NCBI RefSeq assembly: GCF_022662575.1
Contig: NZ_JALBFU010000001.1
Location: 630,381-694,380, forward strand
DNA from: Luteimonas aquatica
GTDB taxonomy: Bacteria > Pseudomonadota > Gammaproteobacteria > Xanthomonadales > Xanthomonadaceae
Direction: 5' to 3'
DNA: 64,000 nucleotides
The position numbers and the translations under genes were made by a program. Position 1 is the first letter of the stretch. Every line of letters starts with the position of its first letter. Shown here in pieces: positions 43,353-58,194 of the stretch. The notes below the pieces were generated by a model, which saw only the letters and a list, made by a program, of their open reading frames with translations, was not told where the DNA came from and searched no databases.

Positions 43353-43447
43353 TCGCTGGGCATCGCTGCACGGGTGGCGACAGCATGCTGCCGCCCCCCG
43401 CGCGCCCGATCAAGTCCGGGCGGGCCGATCGGCCCTTAGATCGGCCC

Positions 43448-43900
43448 TTACTTGCCGGCCTTCCAGCTCACCCGCAGCTTGCCGCCGGCGAAGGACGCCG
43501 ACTCGCCCTTGCCGTTCACCTTCGCGCCCTTCAGCTCCACGCGCAGCGTGTAAGGCGTCCCCTGCACCGGCAATTCGCGCGAATTGGAGAAACCGCGCGC
43601 ACCCGCCTGCGAGGCGAGGATCCGCGAAGCATCCCCGTCGCGCCCGCCGCCGACCAGGTTCGGCGCGGCCGCGGTCAGCGGACGGCGCACCACTTCCAGG
43701 CTCCAGCCCGCGTCCGCCTGGCCTGCGCGCCGCTCCTTGCGGATCGCCAGCATCAGGCCGGGCGTGAGATCGCGCATGTACAGCGTGCGCGCATCGGTGA
43801 GATCGATCGCGATCCAGTCGTCGCCCTGCTCGAAGGCCTGCGCCGGCGCCACCGCCATCCAGCACGCCAGTCCCAACAGCATCCCCATCAAGTACTTCAT
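43448..43900 (-). CDS. Exported small protein, candidate immunity protein of the adjacent effector
   Basis: A 150-residue protein from ATG 43900. The signal peptide MGMLLGLACWMAVAPAQA is cleaved about residue 23, so the mature protein is periplasmic. The mature part (GDDWIAIDLTDARTLYMRDLTPGLMLAIRKE and TPYTLRVELKGAKVNGKG) looks all-beta; I recognise no family. It lies 95 nt upstream of the XVIPCD gene on the same strand, the common order of immunity then effector in these pairs, and in the compartment where a peptidoglycan-attacking effector would act. The immunity role is inferred from position and export. Confidence 0.6.
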   Translation of the reverse strand: MKYLMGMLLGLACWMAVAPAQAFEQGDDWIAIDLTDARTLYMRDLTPGLMLAIRKERRAGQADAGWSLEVVRRPLTAAAPNLVGGGRDGDASRILASQAGARGFSNSRELPVQGTPYTLRVELKGAKVNGKGESASFAGGKLRVSWKAGK

Positions 43901-43946
43901 TGCGTCCCCCTTCCGTTTCGGTCCAATGTGATGAAACCTCCCTGCA

Positions 43947-43979
43947 AAATCATGGCCGGGACGGAGCCCGGCCATGATT
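43947..43979 (-). terminator. Rho-independent terminator of gyrA
   Basis: On the minus strand, a perfect 13-bp stem (AATCATGGCCGGG and complement, 6-nt loop) is followed directly by TTTTGC. It lies about 50 nt after the gyrA stop and separates gyrA from the immunity-effector pair. On the plus strand there is no T-run. Confidence 0.8.
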
Positions 43980-44029
43980 CCCCGTGCGCATCGTAACGCC
44001 GGCGCCCGCCGAGGCGGTACGCCCGCGTG

Positions 44030-46651
<2,622 letters not shown>

Positions 46652-47028
46652 TACGAGCCTTTGCAGTGGTTCATTCGGGTGGTTCGCGGAAGGCGCGGCG
46701 GGCGGGCCGGAGAGCGCTTTCCAAGCGGTTCGCAGAACCCTGGAATTCTACCACGAAACGGCATCCGAACGGATACCGATTCCCCGCAGGAAACAAGCAC
46801 TTGCGGGTGTTTTTCGAGATGCTTTTCGGCCTGCCGCGGGAGCGCGCCGCGATGCCGGCACATGGCCCGCCGGCCTGCCGCCGCGGGAACTCTCCGTTGG
46901 GCCAGTCACGACGCGCGGGCTTCGGGCGAAGCCGCGATTCCGGCGGCGGGTTCGGGCTTGCGCGGAGGCTTCCATCGCGCGAACGCGACAACGTCCGGCG
47001 TCTGCATGCCGGCTCCGGGCCAGCTTCC
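46652..47028. other. 377-nt gap between gyrA and mtnA, gyrA control region
   Basis: No reading frame is convincing. A TAGAAT -10-like hexamer on the minus strand (46750-46745) lies 94-99 nt upstream of the gyrA start, without a clear -35. AAAGG precedes the gyrA ATG. The rest is GC-rich and featureless to me. Confidence 0.4.
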
Positions 47029-48087
<1,059 letters not shown>

Positions 48088-48162
48088 GCCGCCATTGTAG
48101 CCGGGAGCGTCGGGGCTCCGGCGGCATGCCTGTTGCCGCAGGCCTGCTACGGCCGACGGCGC

Positions 48163-48933
48163 TCAGCGCCAGCGGCCGTCGCCCACCTCGAACTCGGCGC
48201 GGCAGCCGCCCGACACCCAGATCACGTCACGGCCCGTGCCCCAGTCGCGGCCTTCGCGGCACTCGCGGTCGGACAGCTTGCGCACCAGGCGCACCCCGCC
48301 GCGCGTATCGGCGCGGCAATGCTGCAGTTGCCGGTCGTAGGACTCGCAGCGCACCGTGCGGGTGCCGCCGCCCCAACCGCCGCCGCCCCCGCTGCCGCGT
48401 CCGACTTCGAATTCGGCGCGGCAGCCACCCGATACCCAGATCACGTCGCGGCCGGTGCCCCAGTCGCGGCCCTCGCGGCATTCGCGGTCGGACAGCTGGC
48501 GCACCAGGCGCACGCCGCCGCGCGTGTCGGCGCGGCAATGCTGCAGTTGCCGGTCGTAGGACTCGCAGCGCACCGTGCGGACGCCGCCGTTGCCCCAGCC
48601 ACCGCCACCGCCGCCGCCCCAGCCGCCGCCGTTGCCGCGTCCGACTTCGAATTCGGCGCGGCAACCGCCGGACACCCAGATGCTGTTGCGGCCGTAGCCC
48701 CAGTCGCGGCCCTCCCGGCACTCGCGGTCGGAGAGCTGGCGCACCAGGCGCACGCCGCCGCGGGTATTGACGCGGCACTCCTGCCGCTGCCGGTCGTAGG
48801 ACTCGCAGCGCACCGTGCGGTTGCCGCCATTGCCCCAGCGGGCGTCGTCTCTGTAGCCCGATTGCGCGGACGCGCAGGCCGAGGCCAGCAGGCCGGCACC
48901 GAGAACCGCCAACATTCCGAAGACTTTACGCAT
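48163..48933 (-). CDS. Exported protein with three DUF3011 repeats
   Basis: A 256-residue protein. The N-terminal signal VLGAGLLASACASA could give a lipoprotein or a cleaved secretory protein. Three nearly identical 60-residue DUF3011 units follow at residues 39-98, 119-178 and 192-251. Each carries VRCESYDRQ, CR..TRGGVRLVRQLSDREC and IWVSGGCRAEFEVG, with four conserved Cys that probably form two disulfides. Gly/Trp-rich linkers (GGGWGGGGG) join them. Function unknown; the repeat is presumed to bind an envelope or extracellular ligand. Start MRKVFGM is chosen over an upstream in-frame Met. Confidence 0.88.
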   Translation of the reverse strand: MRKVFGMLAVLGAGLLASACASAQSGYRDDARWGNGGNRTVRCESYDRQRQECRVNTRGGVRLVRQLSDRECREGRDWGYGRNSIWVSGGCRAEFEVGRGNGGGWGGGGGGGWGNGGVRTVRCESYDRQLQHCRADTRGGVRLVRQLSDRECREGRDWGTGRDVIWVSGGCRAEFEVGRGSGGGGGWGGGTRTVRCESYDRQLQHCRADTRGGVRLVRKLSDRECREGRDWGTGRDVIWVSGGCRAEFEVGDGRWR

Positions 48934-49048
48934 GGTCCCCACCTCGTCCGGTTTGATGCCGGACACTCTCGCGCGTCCAGCATGAATACGTGCTCAATTT
49001 TTCATTGCTTCCCTGTGACGTGAAGCCTCCATTCAGGCGTAAGCGTTT

Positions 49049-50038
49049 TCAGGATGCCGGGAAATCGAACGCGATCACATCGCCGATCCGCTCCGTGCCG
49101 AGCATCGCCATCAGCAGGCGGTCGGTGCCCAGGGCGACCCCGGCGCAGGCCGGCATCCCCGACCGCAATGCCGCCAGCAGGGCTTCGTCCAGCGGCGGCA
49201 AGGGATCGCCGCGCTCGGCGCGCAGCGCGTGGTCGCGTTCGAAGCGCCGCCGCTGCTCGCCGGCATCGAGCAGTTCGTGATAGCCGTTGGCCAGTTCCAG
49301 CGGGCCGAGGTAGAGCTCGAAACGCTCCGCCGCCGGCGCCTCGCCCTCGCGCACGCGCGCCAGCGCGCACTGCGTCGGCGGATAGTCGTACACGGCCAGC
49401 AGCCGGTCGCGCGGAAAGGACGGCTGCAGGCGATGGGTCATGAGCAGGTCGAGCCAGTCGTCGCGGCGCAGGCCGCGCGGATCGATCTCGACCTCGCCCA
49501 GCGCCGCGCGCAGCGCGCGCTCGCCATCGCGCAGCGGGTCCACCCCAAGGCGCTCGCGATAGAGATCGCGATAGGCGATCTTCTCCACGCAAGCCGTCCT
49601 GCCGACCAGTCCCAGCAGCCGCTGCACCAGCGCCGCGGTTTCCTCGATCAGGCGCAGGTGGTCCCAGCCCAGCCGGTACCACTCCAGCATGGTGAATTCC
49701 GGGTTGTGGCGCGCTCCGGCCTCGCCGTCGCGGAACACCCGCCCGAGTTCGTAGCAGTCGCCGATGCCGGCGGCCAGCAGCCGCTTCATCGCGAACTCGG
49801 GCGAGGTGCGCAGCCAGCGCGTGCGCGGCGCGCCGTCGACGCGGCCGGAGAAGCGCAGCGAGAACGAGGCGATGTTCGGATCGGTATTGCCGGCGCGCGA
49901 GAGGATCGGCGTTTCCACTTCCAGCACGCCGCGCTCGGCGAAGAAGGCGCGGATTTCGGCGTTGGATCGCGCGCGCAGGCGCAGGGCCTCCGGCGAGGCG
50001 CTCGGCCGCCAATCCTCAACGGGCTCGATTCCGGCCAT
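49049..50038 (-). CDS. epmA: EF-P beta-lysine ligase (PoxA/GenX)
   Basis: A 329-residue class II aminoacyl-tRNA synthetase-like enzyme without an anticodon-binding domain. Motif 2 is FRDGEAGARHNPEFTMLEWYR, and motif 3 is GVALGTDRLLMAMLG. It charges (R)-beta-lysine made by EpmB onto a Lys of elongation factor P. The length matches EpmA (about 325). Cytoplasmic. It is the last gene of the ligA-GNAT-epmA run. Confidence 0.95.
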   Translation of the reverse strand: MAGIEPVEDWRPSASPEALRLRARSNAEIRAFFAERGVLEVETPILSRAGNTDPNIASFSLRFSGRVDGAPRTRWLRTSPEFAMKRLLAAGIGDCYELGRVFRDGEAGARHNPEFTMLEWYRLGWDHLRLIEETAALVQRLLGLVGRTACVEKIAYRDLYRERLGVDPLRDGERALRAALGEVEIDPRGLRRDDWLDLLMTHRLQPSFPRDRLLAVYDYPPTQCALARVREGEAPAAERFELYLGPLELANGYHELLDAGEQRRRFERDHALRAERGDPLPPLDEALLAALRSGMPACAGVALGTDRLLMAMLGTERIGDVIAFDFPAS

Positions 50039-50078
50039 CAGTGGCCGCTCGACCGGAGGTTGCCGGCAGCCGAGGCGA

Positions 50079-50564
50079 TCATGCCGCCACGCCCTGCCGA
50101 GCGGCCGGCAGCGCCAGGGTCAGCAGGTCGCGGGCCTCGTCGCGATAGCCGAGCCGCAGGTAGAGCCCGCGCGCGGCCGCGTTGTGCCGGTTCACCTCCA
50201 GGCGCATGCGCCGCGCGCCGCGGTCGGCGGCACGCCGCTCGAGCAGCGACAGCGACTGCCTGCCCCAGCCACGCCCGCGCGCGGACGGCGCCAGGTACAG
50301 CTCGTCGAGCAGCGCGTAGCGGCCTCCCTGCTCGATGCTGAAACAGGCCGTGACGATGGCGTACCCCGCCACGTTCCCGTCCTCGTCGAGCCACAGCAAG
50401 GCCTCCCCATTGGCCGGGTCGGCCAGCAGCGCGTCGATGCCGCGGCGCACCCGGGCCTCGTCGAACTCGATCCGGTCCTCGGCGTAGAACGCGCGCATCA
50501 GCGCGATCAGCAGCGCGGCGTCCGCCGCGGTGGCCGGGCGAAAATCCAGTGGCGTGTCGGGCAT
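50079..50564 (-). CDS. GNAT family N-acetyltransferase
   Basis: A 161-residue acetyltransferase. The acetyl-CoA loop is YLAPSARGRGWGRQSLSLLE (Arg-x-x-Gly-x-Gly/Ala type) and the C-terminal half shows LEVNRHNAAARGLYLRLGYRDEARDLLTL. The substrate is unknown. It is between ligA (28 nt) and epmA (40 nt) on the same strand, so cotranscription is likely. Confidence 0.9.
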   Translation of the reverse strand: MPDTPLDFRPATAADAALLIALMRAFYAEDRIEFDEARVRRGIDALLADPANGEALLWLDEDGNVAGYAIVTACFSIEQGGRYALLDELYLAPSARGRGWGRQSLSLLERRAADRGARRMRLEVNRHNAAARGLYLRLGYRDEARDLLTLALPAARQGVAA

Positions 50565-50592
50565 GCTCGGTTCTCCATCGCCGCGCGGCGGC

Positions 50593-52698
<2,106 letters not shown>

Positions 52699-52743
52699 CT
52701 ATTCCGTCCGCGCGCCCAGCGGTCCGCCGCTCGGCGCTCCCGG

Positions 52744-53493
52744 TCAGCGCTCCTGGTCGGTCGGCCGGATCAGCACCTCGTTGACGTTCACGTGCGCGGG
52801 CCGGCTGACGCAGAACACGATGGTGTCGGCGATGTCGCCCGGCTGCAGTTGCCGCAGGCCGTCTGCCCAGGCGTTGATCGTGTCCTTGGTCTCGGCGTGG
52901 CCGATGTGCTCGCGCAGTTCGGTCGCCACCAGTCCCGGCTCGATGACGCTGACGCGGATGTTGTCGCGGTAGACCTCGCGCCGCAGCGCCTCGGAGAACG
53001 CCACCACGCCGAACTTGGTCGCCGAGTAGGCCGCCGCCATCGGATTGGCGATGCGGCCGGCGGTGGAGGCGATGTTGACGATGTGGCCGTCGCGTCGCGC
53101 GCGCATGCCGGCCAGCGCGGCCTGGGTGGAGGCGATCAGGCTCAGCACGTTCAACTCCAGCATGCGCCGCCAGCGGCCGAGGTCGGCTTCGGCCACCGGC
53201 TCCAGGTACATCACGCCGGCATTGTTGACCAGGATGTCCAGGCGCCCGTAATGGGCCTCGGTGTCGGCGACGATGCGCTGCGCCTGGCGCTCGTCCAGCA
53301 GGTCGGCTTCCAGCACCAGCGGTTCGGCGCCGGCCTGGACGAGCCGGGCGGCCAGGGCGTCGAGCCGGTCGCGGCGTCGCGCGGCGATGGCGACCTTGGC
53401 GCCGGCGTCGGCCAGGGCCAGCGCGGTGGCCTCGCCGATGCCGGAGGATGCGCCGGTGACCAGGGCCACGCGGCCTTCGAGACGAATGGACAT
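52744..53493 (-). CDS. Short-chain dehydrogenase/reductase
   Basis: A 249-residue classical SDR. The nucleotide motif is TGASSGIGEATAL, NNAG is present, and the catalytic Ser, Tyr and Lys are in NIASTAGRIANPMAAAYSATKFG. It resembles the YdfG-like serine/3-hydroxy acid dehydrogenases, but the substrate is not assignable. It sits between zipA and ligA, which are usually adjacent in this order, with a long 322-nt gap on the zipA side and a possible own -10 (TATAGT, 53664-53659 minus), so it may be an insertion with its own promoter. Confidence 0.93.
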   Translation of the reverse strand: MSIRLEGRVALVTGASSGIGEATALALADAGAKVAIAARRRDRLDALAARLVQAGAEPLVLEADLLDERQAQRIVADTEAHYGRLDILVNNAGVMYLEPVAEADLGRWRRMLELNVLSLIASTQAALAGMRARRDGHIVNIASTAGRIANPMAAAYSATKFGVVAFSEALRREVYRDNIRVSVIEPGLVATELREHIGHAETKDTINAWADGLRQLQPGDIADTIVFCVSRPAHVNVNEVLIRPTDQER

Positions 53494-53815
53494 GCGGTTT
53501 CTCCTCGCGATCGTGGGGAATGCTCGATGCCTGCCGCGGCATCCGGCGGCGACATGCGCGGAAATGGCACCGGCGGCCGCGTTTCGGCGGGCCGGCGGTG
53601 ACTGGCGGATGCTCCGGGGCGAGCGCTCGGGCGAAACGCCGACGCCGCCGTCGCGACGACTATACCCGCGGGATGCGCCCGCCCGGATCGCGGGCCGGCG
53701 GGGACTGCAGGATCGGATAACGATCCTGCAGGAATGGATTTTTCCGGCGGGGTTTCAGCCGTCTCGTCGGCAGGATCGGCAGGCGGGATCGGCCGGCCGG
53801 CGCCGGGCCTGGCGA
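53494..53815. other. 322-nt gap between the SDR gene and zipA
   Basis: No gene is seen. It contains the hairpin at 53705-53731 and a TATAGT hexamer on the minus strand (53664-53659) that could serve as -10 of the SDR gene. Confidence 0.45.
53705..53731 (-). terminator. Hairpin downstream of zipA
   Basis: A perfect 11-bp stem CTGCAGGATCG and complement with a 5-nt loop, about 85 nt beyond the zipA stop. No T-run follows on the minus strand; a run of five T lies 8 nt away on the plus strand. It may separate the smc-zipA unit from the SDR gene. Confidence 0.45.
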
Positions 53816-54574
53816 TTACCAGCGCGGGCTGCGCGTGATCGGCGGCGACTCGTGCTGGCGGTCGTAGGTGCGCAGTTCCTCGCGCAGGTGCGCGATGCGC
53901 TGGCGACCGAGCGCGTTGCGCTGCTCGTCGAGCAGCACACCGTCCAGCAGTTCGGCCATGCGCTGCGCCGTCGGCTCCATCTTCTCCCAGGCGTCGAGCG
54001 CCGGGATCGGCGCCGGCAGGGTCAGGAAGAAGGCGATCGCCGGCGTTTCCAGCGCCTGGATCTCGCTCATCTCGAAGCTGCCCGGCTTCTTGATGTTGGC
54101 CACGCTGAAGATCGGGCCGCGCTCGGGATGGCCGTCGATCAGGCGATGGAAGACGTTCATGTGGCCGTAGGTCAGCCCCGCCTTCTCGGCAGCCACCACG
54201 ATGTCCGGCCCGCGCAGCTGCTGCCCCGCGCGCGCGGCGACGTAGAGGGTGACGATCTTGTCGAAATCCTCGCTCTCGCGCTTGCCCAGCTCGCTGGCCG
54301 CCGCCGCCCGGATGCCGCCGCCGACGGTGCGGTCGAGCAGCTCCATCTCCGACTGCACGACCGCCTCGCTGCTGTAGTCGGGCGCCTGCTGCTCCAGCTC
54401 GTTCTCCAGCTGCGCGCCCAGGGTGGGCTCCATGCGCGCCGCGCTGTCGCGCTCCTCGGCCTTCAGGCGACGCCCTTGCCCCGGCTTGCGCGGCCGGCCG
54501 AAGAAATAGATCGCGGCGATCAGCACGATGCCGACGACGAGGATTCCGAGACGAAGCAGCCAGGCGTCGGACAT
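53816..54574 (-). CDS. zipA: Cell-division protein ZipA
   Basis: A 252-residue protein. A single N-terminal membrane helix (LLRLGILVVGIVLIAAIYFF) is followed by a charged linker (about 27-105). The C-terminal FtsZ-binding domain (about 110-240) contains HMNVFHRLIDGHPERGPIFSVANIKKPGSFE and ALDAWEKMEPTAQRMAELLDGVLLDE. It tethers FtsZ to the membrane at the division site. Shorter than E. coli ZipA (328) because of a short linker. It lies 104 nt after smc. Confidence 0.92.
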   Translation of the reverse strand: MSDAWLLRLGILVVGIVLIAAIYFFGRPRKPGQGRRLKAEERDSAARMEPTLGAQLENELEQQAPDYSSEAVVQSEMELLDRTVGGGIRAAAASELGKRESEDFDKIVTLYVAARAGQQLRGPDIVVAAEKAGLTYGHMNVFHRLIDGHPERGPIFSVANIKKPGSFEMSEIQALETPAIAFFLTLPAPIPALDAWEKMEPTAQRMAELLDGVLLDEQRNALGRQRIAHLREELRTYDRQHESPPITRSPRW

Positions 54575-54678
54575 CGCTTATCTCCTTACGGCGCTAGGAG
54601 CCGGACACGGGGGACAAACACGAACGATACCGCATCGCGCCGGGAGCTTCCCGGCCCTGCAGGCAAAGCGCCCCGCCA

Positions 54679-57600
54679 TCAAGCCGCTCCCGCCAGGCGC
54701 GCGGCCTCGGCCAGGTCCACGGACACCAGGCGGCTCACGCCGGGCTCGCGCATGGTCACGCCGCTGAGCTGGTGCGCGGCCTCCATCGTGGCCTTGTTGT
54801 GGCTCACGAACAGGAACTGCACGTGCTCGCTCATTTCCGAGACCATGGCCGTGAAGCGGCCCACGTTGGCCTCATCCAGCGGCGCGTCGACCTCGTCCAG
54901 CAGGCAGAACGGCGCCGGGTTGAGGCGGAAGATCGCGAACACCAGCGCCACGGCCGTCATCGCCTTCTCGCCGCCGGAGAGCAGCGAGATGTTGGACACG
55001 CGCTTGCCGGGCGGCCGCGCCATGATCGCCACGCCGGTGTCGAGCAGGTCCTCGCCGGTCAGCTCCAGGTAGGCGTGCCCGCCGCCGAACAGGCGCGGAT
55101 AAAGCTCCTGCACGCCGGAATTGACGCGGTCGAAGGTGTCCTTGAAGCGGCCGCGGGTCTCGCGGTCGATCTTGCGGATCGCGTCCTCCAGCGTCTCCAG
55201 GGCGGTGGTGAGGTCGGCGTCCTGGGCGTCGAGGTAGTCCTTGCGCTGCGCGGCCTCGGCGTGTTCCTGGATCGCGGCCAGGTTGACCGGCTCCAGGCGC
55301 CGCAGCTTGGCGTCGAAATCGGTGACGGTCTTCTCCCAAACCGCCACGTCGGCGTCGGCCGTCAGGCCGGCGATCACGTCCTCGAGCACGAAGCCGGCCT
55401 CGACCACGGCCGCGGTCAGCTGCTCGGCCTTGATCGCCAGCGCCTGCTGGTCGAGCTTGCGCTGCGAGATCGCCTCGCGCTGCGCCAGCGCCTGTTCGTC
55501 GCGCTGGTGGCGGATCTGCTCGAAGCTGCGCAGCTCGTTGTCGACGCCCTCCAGTGCGGCGCGGGCGGTGCCCAGCGCCTTTTCCGCCAGCACGCGCTGT
55601 TCGAGCGCCGCCTGGCGCTGCTGTTCGAGCGCCGCCACCGGGCTGTCGCCCTCGGAGAGCTGGGCCGAAAGCTCGCTCAGGCGCGAATCGAGCTGGCCGC
55701 GCTGGCCGCCCATGCGCTGCAGCGCCTGCATCAGCGCCGCCACCTGGGTGCGCTGGGATTCCAGCGTCAACGCCAGCGCGTGCGCGGTATCGCGCGATTC
55801 GCGCGCCTTGGTGCGCGCCGCGTCGCGGGTCTCGGCCAGGACCTTGCGCTCGCCTTCCAGCGCCTGGCGCGTGCCTTCCAGCTCGCCCATGCGCGAGACG
55901 GCGTCCTCGAGTTTCGCGCGGGCCTCGCGCAGCTGGTCGCGGCTGCTGTCCAGGGTCTCCAGCAATTGCGCGGTCTCGGCATCGATCTTCTCGATGCGGC
56001 CGCGCGCCGAATCCAGGCGCCCCTGCTGGCTCTGCAATTGCCCGGCGAGTTCGGACACGCCGCGATGCCCGAGGTAGACGGCGCGCTGCGCGTCCTCGCG
56101 CTGCTGCTCGGCGGCGAGCAGGCGGTCTCGCCAGGCGCTGATGCCGCGCTCCAGCTCGTGTTCGCGCTGCGACAGCGTCTCGATCTCGGTGCGCAGCGCC
56201 TGGATCTCGCGCTCGCGCAGCAGCGCGCCCTGCTTGGCCGCGCCAGAGCGCAGTACGCGCACCCAGCCGGCGCCCAGGCGTTCGCCGTGGCGGGTGATCA
56301 CCGAATGATCGGCGTGCCCGCCGTCGCCCAGCTCGGCCTGCAGCGCGCGGGCCTCGGCCAGGGTCTCGGCGACGTGCAGCTTGGCCAGCAGGCGACGGAT
56401 CGCCAGCGGCCCCTGCACCTTCGCCGCCAGCGAGGTAGGCGCGAAATCGCCGTCCCCGCCCTGCGGGGAGACCAGGGCCAGGCGTCCCTCGCCCAGGTCG
56501 CCGAGCGCGTCCACCAACGTCTCCGGGCTGTCCACCAGCACGCCCTCGATCAACTGGCCGAGCGCGCCCTCGACGGCGTTCTCCCAGCCGGATTCGACTT
56601 GCAGGCGTTCGCCGACGCGGGCGGCATCGTCCAGTCCGCGCTGGCGCAGCCATTCCACCGCCGCGCCCTGCTCCTGGCCCAGGGCCGCATGCTGCAGGGT
56701 CTCCAGCGAGGCCAGCCGGCCGCGCTTCTCCTGCGCCTGCCGGCGCACACTCGCCAGCTCGTCCTGCGCCGCGCGCTGCTGGTCCTGCAGCTCGACCACG
56801 GCGTGCTTGCGCGCTTCCAGGTCCTCGGCGAGGGTGTCGAGCGATCCCTTCTGCTCGTCGTGCTGCGACTGCAGGGTCTCGAAGGCCTGCGCCAGCGTGT
56901 CCAGGTCATAGGCGGCGCGCTCGCCGGCCAGCTGCTCGCGGCGGCGGTCGGCCTCGAAGGCCTGGCGGTCGAGATAGCCGACGCGGGTGCGCTCGACGTC
57001 GCCCGCGCGAGCGGCCTCGGCCGCCTCGCGCGCGTGTCCGTCCCAACGCTGCTGCCAGTCGGCCAGCGCCGCCTCGGCGTCGCGCAGCGCGTCCTGGTGC
57101 ACCTCGTCGTTGGCCTGCAGCTCCGCCAGTTGCGGCTCGGCCTCGGCGATGGCCGCATGCAGGCTCTGCAAGCGCGTGTCGTCGCCCAGGATGTGCTCGC
57201 CCAGTTCGGCCAGCGCCGCCTCGGCCTCGTCGCGGGCGCGCTGCAGGCGCTCGGTCATCTCGCGCTGGTGGGCGATCTGCTGCTCCACGCGCGCCAGGGT
57301 GCCGCCGACCTCGTAGCTCTCGGCCTGCGCCTTGTTCAAGGCCTCCACCGCTTCCTCGCGGCGGACGCGGCCGGTCTCGATCTCGCGCTCGGCCTCGCGC
57401 TGCTCGGCGATCAGCTGCTGCAGGCGCGTCTCTTCCTGCGACAGGCCCTCGCGCAGTCCCTGCAGCTGGGCGTCGAGGCCGCGGAATTCCAGGGCCTTCC
57501 ACTCCGCGTCCTTGATCTTGCGCTCGGCCTGGATCGCCGTGTACTGCTCGGCCTGGCGCGCCTGGCGCTTGAGGTGCTCGAGCTGCTTGCCGACCTCCTC

Positions 57601-58194
57601 GCGCAGGTCGTTGAGGCGGTCGAGGTTCTCGCGGGTGTGGCGGATGCGGGTCTCGGTCTCCTTGCGGCGCTCCTTGTACTTGGAGATGCCGGCGGCCTCC
57701 TCCAGGTACACGCGCAGGTCCTCGGGCCGGGCTTCGATGATCTGGCTGATCATGCCCTGCTCGATGATCGAGTAGCTGCGCGGGCCCAGGCCGGTGCCCA
57801 GGAACAGGTCGGTGATGTCGCGGCGGCGGCACTTGGCGCCGTTGAGGTAGTAGTTGCTCTGCCCGTCGCGGCTGACCTGGCGCTTGACCGAGATCTCGTT
57901 GAAGGCGGCGTACTCGCCGGCGATCGTGTGGTCGGAGTTGTCGAAGATCAGCTCGACGGTCGCCTGCGACACCGGCTTGCGCGCCGAGGAGCCGGAGAAG
58001 ATCACGTCGGTGAGCGAATCGCCGCGCAGGCGGCTGGCCGAGCTCTCGCCCATCACCCAGCGCACGGCATCGATGATGTTGGACTTGCCGCAGCCGTTCG
58101 GCCCCACGATGCCGGTCATGTTGGCCGGCAGGTGCAGCGTGGTGGGATCGACGAAGGATTTGAAGCCGGACAGCTTGATGGTGGACAGGCGCAT
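54679..58194 (-). CDS. smc: Chromosome segregation protein SMC
   Basis: An 1171-residue SMC ATPase. Walker A is GPNGCGKSNIIDAVRW (residues 32-47). Two long coiled coils flank a hinge at about 510-630 (ENAVEGALGQLIEGVLVDS). The C-terminal head has the signature SLLSGGEKAMTAVAL and Walker B FCLLDEVDAPLDEANV. It organises the chromosome with ScpA/ScpB, whose genes are not in the window. First gene of smc-zipA. Confidence 0.98.
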   Translation of the reverse strand: MRLSTIKLSGFKSFVDPTTLHLPANMTGIVGPNGCGKSNIIDAVRWVMGESSASRLRGDSLTDVIFSGSSARKPVSQATVELIFDNSDHTIAGEYAAFNEISVKRQVSRDGQSNYYLNGAKCRRRDITDLFLGTGLGPRSYSIIEQGMISQIIEARPEDLRVYLEEAAGISKYKERRKETETRIRHTRENLDRLNDLREEVGKQLEHLKRQARQAEQYTAIQAERKIKDAEWKALEFRGLDAQLQGLREGLSQEETRLQQLIAEQREAEREIETGRVRREEAVEALNKAQAESYEVGGTLARVEQQIAHQREMTERLQRARDEAEAALAELGEHILGDDTRLQSLHAAIAEAEPQLAELQANDEVHQDALRDAEAALADWQQRWDGHAREAAEAARAGDVERTRVGYLDRQAFEADRRREQLAGERAAYDLDTLAQAFETLQSQHDEQKGSLDTLAEDLEARKHAVVELQDQQRAAQDELASVRRQAQEKRGRLASLETLQHAALGQEQGAAVEWLRQRGLDDAARVGERLQVESGWENAVEGALGQLIEGVLVDSPETLVDALGDLGEGRLALVSPQGGDGDFAPTSLAAKVQGPLAIRRLLAKLHVAETLAEARALQAELGDGGHADHSVITRHGERLGAGWVRVLRSGAAKQGALLREREIQALRTEIETLSQREHELERGISAWRDRLLAAEQQREDAQRAVYLGHRGVSELAGQLQSQQGRLDSARGRIEKIDAETAQLLETLDSSRDQLREARAKLEDAVSRMGELEGTRQALEGERKVLAETRDAARTKARESRDTAHALALTLESQRTQVAALMQALQRMGGQRGQLDSRLSELSAQLSEGDSPVAALEQQRQAALEQRVLAEKALGTARAALEGVDNELRSFEQIRHQRDEQALAQREAISQRKLDQQALAIKAEQLTAAVVEAGFVLEDVIAGLTADADVAVWEKTVTDFDAKLRRLEPVNLAAIQEHAEAAQRKDYLDAQDADLTTALETLEDAIRKIDRETRGRFKDTFDRVNSGVQELYPRLFGGGHAYLELTGEDLLDTGVAIMARPPGKRVSNISLLSGGEKAMTAVALVFAIFRLNPAPFCLLDEVDAPLDEANVGRFTAMVSEMSEHVQFLFVSHNKATMEAAHQLSGVTMREPGVSRLVSVDLAEAARLAGAA

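Noticed and set aside
48181..48819. Periodic repeats as a CRISPR array
   Set aside because: The period is about 220-240 nt, and the repeats are coding DUF3011 units in one frame.
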